A DNA stretch of 64,000 bases from Pseudomaricurvus sp033283335 (GCA_033283335.1 JAWMQP010000009.1:62001-126000); one strand, 5' to 3'; shown: positions 35,341 through 44,392, numbered from the stretch's first letter. Program-made: numbers and translations. The notes: generated from the letters alone by a model not told the origin.

Positions 35341-36827
35341 TATTCGTCGTCCTCCGTGACATCGGCTGTTGGTGTGGTGCTGGTATCCACCACCCAGGTA
35401 TCTTTACTGCCACCTCCCTGGGAGGAATTGACCACCAGTGAACCCTTTACCATAGCCACCCGGGTCAGTCCGCCGGTGGTCACATAGCTGTCTCGTCCCT
35501 GCAAAATAAACGGCCGCAAATCGAGATGACGTGGTTGCGGAATGTGCTGCTTGCCAATAAATGTGGGTGCCACTGACAGTGCCAGTGTCGGTTGGGCGAT
35601 GTAGTTGCGGGGATTGGCCTTGATCAGTTCGGCGAACTTATCGCGCTCTTTCTGACTGGCGTGGGGGCCGATTAGCATGCCGTAGCCGCCGGACTCGTTG
35701 GCCGGTTTTACCACCAGCTTGTCGAGATTGGCGAGTACATGCTGGCGCTGTTTGTCGTCGTAACAGAGAAAGGTCTCTACATTGTCGATCAGCGGGTCCT
35801 CATCCAGGTAATACTTAATGATTTCCGGCACGTAGGCGTACACTACCTTGTCGTCGGCGACGCCGGCACCGGGGGCATTGGCCAGGGCCAGGTTGCCGGC
35901 CTTCCAGGCGCGCATAATGCCGGGAACGCCCAACACCGAATCCTTGTGAAACACTTCCGGGTCCAGGAACAGGTCATCGATACGGCGGTAGACCACGTCC
36001 ACCCGCTCCAGTCCGGCAATGGTTTTCATATACAGGCAATCGTCATCCTGCACCACCAGGTCGCTGCCTTCCACCAACTCGGCGCCCATCTTCTGGGCCA
36101 GGAAGGCGTGTTCGAAATAGGCGGAGTTAAAGATACCTGGGGTGAGCACCACCACCACCGGCTTTTTGACTTTTCGCGGTGACAGGCTGGCCAGCATTTC
36201 GAACAGGCGTGACGGGTAGTCTCCGACCGGGGCAATGTCGATTTTCTCAAACACCTCTGGCAGGACCCGTTTCATGATGGAGCGGTTTTCGAGCATGTAA
36301 GAGACGCCGGAAGGCACCCGCAGGTTATCCTCCAGTACGTAAAATTCGCCATCCTTGTCGCGCACCAAATCGGTGCCGCAAACGTGAGCCCACACCCCAA
36401 AAGCGGGCGACATGCCCTCACACTCGGGACGGTAATTGGTGGATTGCTTCAGCACAAACTCGGGGATGACCCCGTCCTTGAGAATGCGCTGCTCGTTATA
36501 TAAGTCGTTGATAAACAGATTCAAAGCCTGCAACCGCTGGCGCAAACCGGCGTCGGTTTTTTCCCATTGGTGTTTGGAAATCACCCGCGGAATGATGTCA
36601 AACGGCCAGGCGCGGTCGATGTTGCCCTCGTCGGTGTAGACGGTAAAACTGATGCCCATCTCTTTGATGGCCAGTTCCGCGGCGTTGATGCGGGACGAGA
36701 CTTCGTCTTCTTTCAGGGACTTGAGATAGGAATAGAGCTTCTGGGCGGGTTTGCGTGCGTGCCCCGGACTGCTGATGAGTTCATCATAGAAATCACCGGA
36801 GTCGTATTCATTCCACGCTATGGACAT
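35340..36827 (-). CDS. Circularly permuted type-2 ATP-grasp protein
   Basis: The 495-residue protein (COG2308, DUF404/DUF407) has GTDLVRDKDGEFYVLEDNLRVPSG (by position about 152-175), VVVLTPGIFNSAYFEHAFLAQ, VDVVYRRIDDLFLDPEVF and VVKPANESGGYGMLIG. These cover the metal- and nucleotide-binding parts of the permuted ATP-grasp fold, so it should activate a carboxylate with ATP and join it to an amine. The substrate is unknown. It is the first gene of the five-gene operon; AAGGAAG precedes the ATG at 36827. The C-terminal tail is acidic. Confidence 0.93.
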   Translation of the reverse strand: MSIAWNEYDSGDFYDELISSPGHARKPAQKLYSYLKSLKEDEVSSRINAAELAIKEMGISFTVYTDEGNIDRAWPFDIIPRVISKHQWEKTDAGLRQRLQALNLFINDLYNEQRILKDGVIPEFVLKQSTNYRPECEGMSPAFGVWAHVCGTDLVRDKDGEFYVLEDNLRVPSGVSYMLENRSIMKRVLPEVFEKIDIAPVGDYPSRLFEMLASLSPRKVKKPVVVVLTPGIFNSAYFEHAFLAQKMGAELVEGSDLVVQDDDCLYMKTIAGLERVDVVYRRIDDLFLDPEVFHKDSVLGVPGIMRAWKAGNLALANAPGAGVADDKVVYAYVPEIIKYYLDEDPLIDNVETFLCYDDKQRQHVLANLDKLVVKPANESGGYGMLIGPHASQKERDKFAELIKANPRNYIAQPTLALSVAPTFIGKQHIPQPRHLDLRPFILQGRDSYVTTGGLTRVAMVKGSLVVNSSQGGGSKDTWVVDTSTTPTADVTEDDE

Positions 36828-37132
36828 AGAGCTTCCTTGTTAGAGTCGTCGTGTTTTTAGAGTCTAGTGGCGTGCAATCCAATATGACTGGTTACCTGAT
36901 TGGTCAATATAAATCATAGAGACGAGAATCGGTAAAGCAGTTACCATACCAACCGTTATATGTCGGCTTTATTTCATCACCGATTGTTTATTGCGATTTC
37001 GGCAGACGCACTTTTGCCGCAAGCGAATTCTTTTGTCTACCACCCAATAACTATTGTATTTACAACCCTTTAACTATAGTTCATGGCGCCCATATTTGCG
37101 TGTGTGGATCTCCTATATTTTGGTCATATGCT
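36828..37132. other. Divergent intergenic region, ATP-grasp operon / ybaK
   Basis: This 305-base AT-rich region must hold the promoters of both the minus-strand ATP-grasp operon and the plus-strand deacylase gene. I see a perfect AACTATAGTT palindrome at 37072-37081 and a related AATAACTATTG at about 37045-37056, possible paired half-sites. No open frame with a ribosome-binding site is convincing. Confidence 0.4.
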
Positions 37133-37615
37133 ATGACACCAGCGATCAACCTGGTCAAATCACGAAAGATAAAGTTTCAAGTTCATGAGTATCAGCATGA
37201 CCCAGCCGCCGAGTCCTATGGTCTGGAAGCGGCCGAAAAACTGGCGCTGTCACCCCAGCGGGTGTTCAAGACGCTGGTGGTCAAGCTGGATGGCCGGCAC
37301 TTGGCGGTGGCGGTGATTCCCGTCGAACAGCAGTTGAATATGAAGGCGATGGCGAAGGCCTGCGGCGTTAAGAAAGCGGCGATGGCCGAGCCTGCTGAAG
37401 TGGAAAGAACGACCGGTTACGTGTTGGGCGGTGTCAGCCCGCTGGGACAGAAAAAAGTGTTGACCACCATCATTGATAGCTCGGCACAACAATTGGCACA
37501 ACAGCAATCGACAATGTTTGTCAGCGCCGGGCGTCGGGGGTTGGAAATCGAACTGCAGCCGCAGGATTTGTGCGCACTATTGCAGGGCCGGTTTGCGCCT
37601 TTAACCAGGCTCTAG
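37133..37615 (+). CDS. ybaK: Cys-tRNA(Pro)/Cys-tRNA(Cys) deacylase, YbaK/EbsC type
   Basis: The 160-residue protein is a YbaK-like trans-editing hydrolase that clears Cys-tRNA(Pro). Diagnostic stretches are VFKTLVVKLDG with the catalytic Lys region, LAVAVIPVEQQLNMKAMAKACG, and the GYVLGGVSPLGQKK motif. The ATG at 37133 is taken because it leads straight into the conserved TPAINLVKS block; the ribosome-binding site is weak. It stands alone between the ATP-grasp operon and the large exported protein. Confidence 0.92.
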   Translation: MTPAINLVKSRKIKFQVHEYQHDPAAESYGLEAAEKLALSPQRVFKTLVVKLDGRHLAVAVIPVEQQLNMKAMAKACGVKKAAMAEPAEVERTTGYVLGGVSPLGQKKVLTTIIDSSAQQLAQQQSTMFVSAGRRGLEIELQPQDLCALLQGRFAPLTRL

Positions 37616-37674
37616 TCTTCTGCATCGTCTATGCTGGCAGATAGGGCGATTTACTCCGCTGCCAGGACAGACTT

Positions 37675-39981
37675 ATGATCCTATCGAGAACGCCAACGTG
37701 GTTTGCCATATTGCTGCTGGGCGGCCTGTTGGCGCTGCCAGTGTGGGCCATTGAGTGGCCCCAGGAAGTCAGGACCAGCAAGGGGCCGGTGGTGGTTTAC
37801 CAGCCGCAACCGGAATCGCTCGACGGCAACCAGTTACAGGCGCGGGCGGCCATGTCCTTCAGCGGTGATGGTGACCAGGCCATCTTTGGGGTGTTCTGGT
37901 TTCGCGCCCGCATCGATACCGACCGCAGTGCCGATCGAGTGACGGTGCATCATCTTGAAGTGACCAACGTCAAGTGGGCCGATTCCAAGGATGCCAGCGA
38001 ACAGCTGTTTATTGCCGAGGTCGGCAAGGCGTTGGAAGGCGCCCAGTTCGATACCTCCCTGTCGCAATTAACCGCCAGTCTGGAGAGTGCCGAGCAGGCA
38101 GAAAAGAGCCTCGACAACCTCAACAATGATCCGCCAGTCATTGTTTTTCGCCAACAGCTTGCGGTGTTGCTGAGTTTTGATGGCGATCCCCGCTTCTCGG
38201 CCATCGATAACAGTCACTACGAACGTGCCCTCAACACGCCAATGACGGTCGTGCGCGATACCACCACTCAGGCGGTGTACCTCACCAGTGGCAATTTCTG
38301 GTACCAGGCCAAGCAGGCGGCCGGTCCCTACCAGCTGATCCAGCAGCCACCGGCGCAATTGCAGGCGCTGGTGCCAGCCGTTGATGATGACGAGACGTCA
38401 GGCAGCGGTTCCCCGCCGCAGGTTGTGGTGGCCACCGAGCCCACTGAGCTGATCGCCAGCGATGGCCCGCCCCAGTGGCAGAGCCTGGCCCAGGGGGCGT
38501 TAATGTACGTCAATAATACAGAAACCCCATGGTTGCGCGAGCTGGCCACCAACAATATGTATGTGCTCCTGTCGGGGCGCTGGTACCGGGCCAAGAGTGA
38601 GCGCGGCCCCTGGACATTTGTGCGGGCCGATGAGCTGCCACAGAGCTTCAGCCTGATACCCCCCGATTCGGACATCGGTGGTCTGCGGGTGTCGGTAGCC
38701 GGCACCGAAGAGGCGCAGGAGGCGGTACTCGATGCCCAGGTACCTCAGACGGCGGCGATCAATCGCAAGACGACCAGTTTGACCGTGGAGTACGCCGATA
38801 CGCCCAAGTTCCAGTCGATCCCCGGTACCGGGGTGGATTATGCGATCAATACCGGTGCTCAGGTGTTACGCATCGGCGGCGTCTATTATGCTGTGGATAA
38901 TGGTGTCTGGTTTACCGCCAGTGCTGCCACCGGTCCCTGGCAGGTAGCGGACGACATTCCCAAACAGGCGATTGCCAAGATCCCGCCCAGTTCACCGATG
39001 TACAATGTCACCTACGTGAATGTCTACCAATCGACACCGGAGGTGGTATATGTGGGCTATACCCCCGGCTACCTCTGGTCCTATCCCTACTATGGGGTGC
39101 CGGTCTACGGCACCGGTTGGCACTATCGGCCCTACTGGCATGGAGGTTACTACTATCCCCGCACGCCTACCTGGGGGTTTAATGTCAATTACAATAACTG
39201 GTCGGGCTGGACCTTTGGTGTGAGCTGGAGCAACGGCTTCTTCAACTACGGCATGAACTGGAATGCCGGCTGGCACGGTCATCACCACCCGCCATCCCAC
39301 TGTTGCAGTGGCTGGTACGGCGGAGGCTACCGGCGACCGGTGGTGATCAACACCGGTGATATCAATATCGGTAACAAGGTCAATATCGGTAACAAGATTG
39401 GCAACAAAATCAACTTGGGTAATCGCGCCAGCCTGGATCATCAGCGCATCAACAATCTTTATAAAAATGCGAATAACAAGAACCGCCTGGCATCAAAACA
39501 ACAGGTGCAGCGGGATTTTCAAAAGGCCAAGGCCCAGCTTGGGAAAGCCAATAACGTCTATGCAGATCGAAATGGCCAGGTGTTCAAAAACCAGAACGGC
39601 GAATGGAAGCAGCGTGCCAACAATGCCTGGCAGGGACTCTCGACCGAACAGCAGCAGCAACTTAAAGCCCGCGCCAGTCAGGTGGATCGCGAGCAGTTAA
39701 AACAACGCGTGCAGCAGGTGGACCAGAATAAGCTCAAGGAAAGACTACAGCAGGTGGACCGGCAGGCGGCTCAACAGCGCGTGCAGCAGTACCAGCAGGC
39801 GCACCCAGGTAGTAGGGAGCAGCTGCAACAGCGGCTGCAAAACCGGCCGTCCAACCATATGCAGCAACTCAATGCCGCGCAAAAGGCACGGCAGCAGGGC
39901 CTGCAGCGGCAACAGATGCGACAGATACACCCCAAACAGATGCATCCCAAGCAAATGCGCCAGCCTCACCCGCACCAATGA
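37675..39981 (+). CDS. Large exported protein with Gly/Tyr/Trp-rich and Gln-rich regions, unknown function
   Basis: The 768-residue protein has a signal peptide (about 1-25, ending PVWA). Residues 26-430 hold three similar segments containing a YxxxGxWYxAxxxxGPW pattern (about 207-222, 298-313 and 405-422). A Tyr/Trp/Gly/Pro-rich region (about 440-560) follows, then an NIGNKxNIGNK repeat (about 558-580). The tail (about 600-768) is Gln- and Arg-rich, probably a coiled coil, ending in HPKQM repeats. The composition suggests a secreted or cell-surface structural protein. Homologues are annotated only vaguely to my knowledge. AGGA lies 9 bases before the ATG. Confidence 0.75.
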   Translation: MILSRTPTWFAILLLGGLLALPVWAIEWPQEVRTSKGPVVVYQPQPESLDGNQLQARAAMSFSGDGDQAIFGVFWFRARIDTDRSADRVTVHHLEVTNVKWADSKDASEQLFIAEVGKALEGAQFDTSLSQLTASLESAEQAEKSLDNLNNDPPVIVFRQQLAVLLSFDGDPRFSAIDNSHYERALNTPMTVVRDTTTQAVYLTSGNFWYQAKQAAGPYQLIQQPPAQLQALVPAVDDDETSGSGSPPQVVVATEPTELIASDGPPQWQSLAQGALMYVNNTETPWLRELATNNMYVLLSGRWYRAKSERGPWTFVRADELPQSFSLIPPDSDIGGLRVSVAGTEEAQEAVLDAQVPQTAAINRKTTSLTVEYADTPKFQSIPGTGVDYAINTGAQVLRIGGVYYAVDNGVWFTASAATGPWQVADDIPKQAIAKIPPSSPMYNVTYVNVYQSTPEVVYVGYTPGYLWSYPYYGVPVYGTGWHYRPYWHGGYYYPRTPTWGFNVNYNNWSGWTFGVSWSNGFFNYGMNWNAGWHGHHHPPSHCCSGWYGGGYRRPVVINTGDINIGNKVNIGNKIGNKINLGNRASLDHQRINNLYKNANNKNRLASKQQVQRDFQKAKAQLGKANNVYADRNGQVFKNQNGEWKQRANNAWQGLSTEQQQQLKARASQVDREQLKQRVQQVDQNKLKERLQQVDRQAAQQRVQQYQQAHPGSREQLQQRLQNRPSNHMQQLNAAQKARQQGLQRQQMRQIHPKQMHPKQMRQPHPHQ

Positions 39982-40093
39982 CCGCTTACCTGTAACCAGA
40001 AGTAATAGGCAGATTCAATGAGGCTTATGTGTAAAATCAATCCAAAATGATTGTTTAAGTGTCAACTGGCGCGTCGCGCCTTGTCAGTGCTGA

Positions 40094-40100
40094 CTATAAT
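40094..40100 (+). promoter_or_regulatory. Candidate -10 of cfa (sigma-S-like)
   Basis: CTATAAT (40094-40100) lies 40 bases before the cfa start, without a good -35. A C just before the -10 and absence of a -35 are features of stationary-phase (RpoS) promoters, and cfa in Escherichia coli has an RpoS promoter. This is inference. Confidence 0.4.
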
Positions 40101-40140
40101 TTTCCAAGAGCACACGGAAAACACGCAGGAGTTGGCACTG

Positions 40141-41307
40141 ATGCAAGACTCTCACTGTATTTCGGACACGGTTTACTTCAAACCGCAAACCTCCCTGCAA
40201 CGCCAGCTACAGGAATTGCTCCTGCGTGCGGATATTCGCATTGGTGGTGATCGGCCCTGGGATATGCGGCTCAAAACCCAGGGGGTACTGGAGCGCATCA
40301 GTGCCTACGCCAATCTGGGGCTGGGTGAAGCCTACATGGAAGGGGCCTGGGAAGTGCCGCGCCTCGATCAGTTTTTCTGTCGACTGCTGCAGGCCCATCT
40401 CGACCGGCAGGTAAAACCCGCCTGGCTGATACTGCAGGGCTTGCGCAACCGCTATTTCAATTTGCAGACCATCCAGCGCGCCTGGCAGGTGGGCGAACAG
40501 CACTATGACCTGGGCAATGACTTTTACGCGGCTATGCTCGACTCGCGTATGACCTACACCTGCGGTTACTGGCGTCATGCCCGCACGCTGGAAGAGGCCC
40601 AGGAAGCCAAGCTGGACCTGATTTGCCGCAAGCTGCAACTGCAGCCGGGCATGACGCTGTTGGACATTGGCTGTGGTTGGGGCAGTTTGATGAGCTTTGC
40701 CACTGAACACTACGGCGTCAGTTGCACCGGGGTGACCGTGTCCAGGGAACAAGCGCAGTGGGCCCGTGAGCGCTACCGGCATTTGCCGCTGGAATTTTTA
40801 TTGCAGGACTATCGCGAACTGTTGAAGGGTGATCGTCAGTTTGATCGCATTGCCAGCATCGGTATGTTTGAACATGTGGGCGGCAAGAACTATCGCACCT
40901 TTATGCAGGTGGCCAGTCATTGCCTGAAAAACGACGGCCTGTTTCTGTTGCACACCATCGGTAAAAACCACCGCCGCGGCGGTACCGATCCCTGGATCGA
41001 CAAGTACATCTTCCCCAACGGCCAGTTGCCGGCCGCCGGCGAAATCAGCGATGCGATGGACGATATTTTTGTGATCGAGGATTTGCACAATTTCGGCGCC
41101 GACTATGACAAAACCTTGATGGCCTGGCATCGCAACTTTGAACAGGCCTGGCCCCGCTTCAAGCATCAGCTGGACGACAAATTTTACCGCATGTGGCGCT
41201 ACTACCTGTTGTCCTGCGCCGGAGCTTTCCGCTCTCGCAACATTCAGCTGTGGCAGTGGGTGCTGTCGAAAGACGGTATCGCCGGCGGTTATTCGCGCAT
41301 GGTGTAG
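40141..41307 (+). CDS. cfa: Cyclopropane-fatty-acyl-phospholipid synthase
   Basis: The enzyme adds a methylene group from SAM to unsaturated acyl chains of membrane lipids, usually on entry to stationary phase. The 388-residue protein has an N-terminal lipid-binding domain (about 1-120) and a SAM domain with QHYDLGNDFYAAMLD, LLDIGCGWGSLM, GVTVSREQAQWAR and GMFEHVGGKNY. The bicarbonate-site residues in HTIG and the WIDKYIFPNG block are present. ATG 40141 follows AGGAG and is preferred to longer in-frame starts. It is convergent with cioB, 9 bases apart. Confidence 0.96.
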   Translation: MQDSHCISDTVYFKPQTSLQRQLQELLLRADIRIGGDRPWDMRLKTQGVLERISAYANLGLGEAYMEGAWEVPRLDQFFCRLLQAHLDRQVKPAWLILQGLRNRYFNLQTIQRAWQVGEQHYDLGNDFYAAMLDSRMTYTCGYWRHARTLEEAQEAKLDLICRKLQLQPGMTLLDIGCGWGSLMSFATEHYGVSCTGVTVSREQAQWARERYRHLPLEFLLQDYRELLKGDRQFDRIASIGMFEHVGGKNYRTFMQVASHCLKNDGLFLLHTIGKNHRRGGTDPWIDKYIFPNGQLPAAGEISDAMDDIFVIEDLHNFGADYDKTLMAWHRNFEQAWPRFKHQLDDKFYRMWRYYLLSCAGAFRSRNIQLWQWVLSKDGIAGGYSRMV

Positions 41308-41316
41308 GGGCCAGTG

Positions 41317-42321
41317 TCAGTGGTAATGCAGTTCCGTGGCCTTGCCGTGAAAGACCTTGTAGGAAAACACGGTGTAGATCAGGATCACCGGAATCACAAT
41401 CAGTGCGCCCCACAAAATAAAGCGCAGCGACTCCGGTGCGCTGGCGGCCTCCCAGATGGTCATCTGGCCGGGCACAATTTCTGGAAAGAAGCTGAACCCG
41501 AGAGCGCTGAAACAGAGCACAAAGATGAATGCGACCATCACAAACGGCAGCCAGCAGTGGCGGTCCTTGGCCTTCGGCAGGCGGGCCAGCAAAATGTCGT
41601 TAAAGCCAAACGCGAACAGGCACAGAGCCGGAATCAGCAGCACAAACATCACCAGCGGGTAGGTGAACCAGCGGTCGAAGACACCGGGGTTAACCAGCGG
41701 ATTGACCAGCGACACCAGCATTACCCCAAGCAGGGTGGCGCGGCCGCTGAGACGGGTCCAGCGAATGGCGCGCTGCTGCAGCCAGCCCTCGGTTTTCATG
41801 ATCAGCCAGGCACTGCCAATGTAGCTGTAGGCCGCCGTCACCCCGAACGCCGACAGGGCAGCAAACACATAGCTGCTCCAATGCGTGTGGAAACCCATCA
41901 CGTACATGCCCAGCATATAACCCTGGGACAGGGTAGTGAGCAGCGAACCGACCTTGAAACAGCGATCCCAGGCCAGCTTGTGATCGACCGCGGCCTTGGC
42001 CCGGAAGTCAAACGCCACGCCGCGCATGATCAGGCCGATCAGCATGATGGCCACGGGCAGATAGAGATGGGTCATGACCAGACTGTGGGCCGCCGGGAAG
42101 GCGATCAGCAGCAGGCCGATGGCCAGCACCAGCCAGGTTTCATTGGCGTCCCAGAAGGGACCGATCGAGGCGATCATGGTATCGCGCTGATCTTCGTCAC
42201 GATCGTCCATGGGCAACAGGATGCCGACGCCGAGATCATAGCCATCCAGGACGGCGTAGACCACCACCGCCAGGCCTGTCAGGGCCACAAAGATAATGGG
42301 TAACCAGTGGGCATCCATCAT
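41317..42321 (-). CDS. cioB: Cytochrome bd-type quinol oxidase subunit II (CioB/CydB)
   Basis: The 334-residue protein has the family opening LPIIFVALTGLAVVVYAVLDGYDLGVGILLP (by position 7-37), the WDANETWLVLAIGLLL helix and FDFRAKA motif. It is an eight- or nine-helix membrane protein that supports haem binding in subunit I. It follows cioA by 29 bases. There is no room for a CydX-type third subunit before the convergent cfa gene. Confidence 0.95.
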   Translation of the reverse strand: MMDAHWLPIIFVALTGLAVVVYAVLDGYDLGVGILLPMDDRDEDQRDTMIASIGPFWDANETWLVLAIGLLLIAFPAAHSLVMTHLYLPVAIMLIGLIMRGVAFDFRAKAAVDHKLAWDRCFKVGSLLTTLSQGYMLGMYVMGFHTHWSSYVFAALSAFGVTAAYSYIGSAWLIMKTEGWLQQRAIRWTRLSGRATLLGVMLVSLVNPLVNPGVFDRWFTYPLVMFVLLIPALCLFAFGFNDILLARLPKAKDRHCWLPFVMVAFIFVLCFSALGFSFFPEIVPGQMTIWEAASAPESLRFILWGALIVIPVILIYTVFSYKVFHGKATELHYH

Positions 42322-42350
42322 GGTGCCTCTCCTTCAATAACGTCTTGGGT

Positions 42351-43724
42351 TTAAGCCCGTTTGGGGGTCAGGGTGCTGTCCCCGCGGGAGCTGGTGGTTT
42401 CAAATTCTTCGACCGTCACCGACTTGCGCGCCATCAGTCGCAGCGTGTGCACATAGGCCCACAGCAAAAACACATACACCAACAGATACAGGCCCAGGGA
42501 CAGTCCCACATGGCTGGCTGGCACCGGGGTCACTGCATCTTCGATGCGCAGGATGCCTGTAACCAGCCAGGGTTGACGACCGATTTCGGTCACATACCAG
42601 CCGGCCAGGGTCGCAACCCAACCGGAAAAGGTCATCCAGGTGACCAGCCTAAGGGTCCATGGAGAGGCCTGCCTCTGACCGCGCAGCTGGTAACAGCCCC
42701 ACCAGGCCACGGCCCACATCAACAGACCCATGCCGACCATCAAGCGAAAACCGTAGAAGACCGGTTTCACTGGTGGGTGGTTGCCTTCAAACTCGCTTAA
42801 GCCCCTGATCTCGCCATCGAGCTCGTGGGTCAGGATAAGGCTCGCCAGGTTGGGTATGGCGACCTCCAGGTGATTGGTCTGTCGCTCTTCATCCGGAATC
42901 GCAAACAGCAGCAGGGGGGCGCCCCTTTCGGTGTGCCAGACACCTTCCATGGCGGCGATTTTCTGCGGCTGGTGCTCGAGGGTATTGAGTCCGTGAAAGT
43001 CCCCCAGCAAGGCCTGGGTAGGGGCCAGGATCGCAGCCATGACCAGCCCGGTTTTCAGGGCCAGCCGAGGAGCTTGCTTGGTGTCGCCCTTGCGAATGCG
43101 GTAGGCGGACAGCCCCGCGACAAAGAAGGCCGCGGTTAAACCGGAGGCCACCAGCATATGGGCCAGACGGTAGGGAAAAGACGGGTTGAAAATAACCGCC
43201 CACCAGTCGCTGACGTGCACCACACCATCGACCAGGTGGTAGCCGGTCGGGGTTTGCATCCAGGAGTTCAGGGCCAGAATCCAGAAGGCGGAGAGGGTGG
43301 TGCCGAGTGCCACCATCAGGGCGGAAAAGGTGTGCACCTTACTGGGCACACGGTGCATGCCAAACAGCATAATGCCGAGAAAGGTGGCCTCAAGAAAGAA
43401 AGCCGTCAGCACTTCGTAGCCCAGCAGGGGACCGGCGATATTGCCCACGGTTTCCATAAAACCGGGCCAGTTAGTGCCGAACTGAAACGACATGGTGATG
43501 CCGCTGACAACTCCCAGGGCAAAGGACAGTGCCAGCACCTTGACCCAGAAGCGGTAGGCGCGCATCCACACCGGGTTGCCGGTCTGGTCAAAGCGCAGCT
43601 TGAAGAAAAACACAATCCAACACAGCGCGATGGTGATGGAGGGAAACAGGATATGAAAACTGATGTTGGCCGCAAATTGCATGCGTGAGAGCATGAGAGT
43701 GTCCAGCATGAGAGTGTCCAGCAT
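42351..43724 (-). CDS. cioA: Cytochrome bd-type quinol oxidase subunit I (CioA/CydA), short Q-loop
   Basis: This is the haem-bearing subunit of a bd-type terminal oxidase that reduces oxygen with quinol. Visible marks are SRMQFAANISFHILFPS with the haem-ligand His, GVVSGITMSFQFGTNWPGF, and the GYEVLTAFFLEATFLGIMLFG helix. The 457-residue length and short Q-loop match the cyanide-insensitive (CIO) group rather than long CydA. The first ten codons are a doubled 15-base unit (MLDTLMLDTLMLSRM), so two or three ATGs could initiate; 43724 has GAGG at six bases. Confidence 0.93.
   Translation of the reverse strand: MLDTLMLDTLMLSRMQFAANISFHILFPSITIALCWIVFFFKLRFDQTGNPVWMRAYRFWVKVLALSFALGVVSGITMSFQFGTNWPGFMETVGNIAGPLLGYEVLTAFFLEATFLGIMLFGMHRVPSKVHTFSALMVALGTTLSAFWILALNSWMQTPTGYHLVDGVVHVSDWWAVIFNPSFPYRLAHMLVASGLTAAFFVAGLSAYRIRKGDTKQAPRLALKTGLVMAAILAPTQALLGDFHGLNTLEHQPQKIAAMEGVWHTERGAPLLLFAIPDEERQTNHLEVAIPNLASLILTHELDGEIRGLSEFEGNHPPVKPVFYGFRLMVGMGLLMWAVAWWGCYQLRGQRQASPWTLRLVTWMTFSGWVATLAGWYVTEIGRQPWLVTGILRIEDAVTPVPASHVGLSLGLYLLVYVFLLWAYVHTLRLMARKSVTVEEFETTSSRGDSTLTPKRA
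43692..43721 (-). repeat. 15-bp tandem duplication at the cioA start
   Basis: Two exact copies of a 15-base unit lie head to tail at 43692-43706 and 43707-43721. Each carries an in-frame ATG and codes for MLDTL-type residues at the N-terminus of CioA. A third ATG follows in MLSRM. Confidence 0.9.
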
Positions 43725-43768
43725 GAGGTACCTCGTGGCAGCTGCTGTATTGGCGGGTAGTGGAATGC

Positions 43769-44392
43769 CTAAGTGGGTGAACCCGTAGTTGAATTAGTCG
43801 TTGAATTAGTCGTTGAATTAGTCGTCGAATCAGACGTTGAAACCTTGCCGGATGGCCGCTTCTTCTTGCTGCCAAAGTTCAGCACTTTGCTGACACTGGC
43901 GCCCATGCTCATCAGGCTCTTGAGGCGCTCGGCTTCCATATCGTGCAAGGCGTTGGCAAAGCTGTTGAGCTGTTCCAGCAACTCGTAGATTTCCTGCATT
44001 TTGCCCTGAGTATACACCTCGTGTTCGCCTTGAGGCTCTTCCAGCAGCTGCTGGCGCAGCAGTGACAGGGTTGGGTCCAGCTCCCGTTTGCGCCGTTCTT
44101 CAAAGACGATTCGGGCCATGTCCCAGATGGAACCGGCCGGGGTGAAATACTCCTTGCGGTCACCAGGCAGGTGATGACGTTCAATCAGGCGCCAGGCCTG
44201 CAGCTCTTTCAGGCCCATGCTGACATTGCCTCGACTGACGTGCAGGGCTTCGCTCAGCTGATCGGCGTTAAGGGGCGCCGGATGGATGGTGAGCAGGGCC
44301 AGCATCTGTCCGACGGTGCGGTTAAAGCCCCAGCGGCTGCCCATTTCGCCAAAGTGCAGAACCAGTGCCTGGCTGTTGTTGGATAACTTCAC
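43769..44392 (-). CDS. GbsR-family (MarR-like) transcriptional regulator
   Basis: The 207-residue protein has a winged helix of the GbsR/MarR type (about 10-100; MGSRWGFNRTVGQMLALL, LSEALHVSRGNVSMGLKELQAW). A helical region (about 100-165) follows, then a basic KKKRPSGK segment and a tail of imperfect STTN repeats (about 188-207). GbsR was first described as a repressor of choline-to-betaine genes, but here the gene sits 44 bases upstream of cioA in the same direction. It therefore probably controls the oxidase. The GTG at 44392 has AAGGTGG upstream and is preferred to GTG 44404. Confidence 0.88.
   Translation of the reverse strand: MKLSNNSQALVLHFGEMGSRWGFNRTVGQMLALLTIHPAPLNADQLSEALHVSRGNVSMGLKELQAWRLIERHHLPGDRKEYFTPAGSIWDMARIVFEERRKRELDPTLSLLRQQLLEEPQGEHEVYTQGKMQEIYELLEQLNSFANALHDMEAERLKSLMSMGASVSKVLNFGSKKKRPSGKVSTSDSTTNSTTNSTTNSTTGSPT
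43785..43844. repeat. Five imperfect 12-bp tandem repeats in the regulator tail
   Basis: Five 12-base units (core GTCGTTGAATTA on the plus strand) run end to end; the middle two are identical, the outer ones differ at one to four positions. Because the unit is a multiple of three, gain or loss changes the number of STTN tetrapeptides without a frameshift. Confidence 0.9.

Noticed and set aside
41314..42303. 329-codon plus-strand open frame
   Set aside because: Antisense to cioB; His/Gln-rich translation typical of the complement of a membrane-protein gene.
43785..43844. Tandem repeats as a possible CRISPR or plasmid iteron array
   Set aside because: Units are 12 bp, contiguous without spacers, and lie inside a coding sequence.
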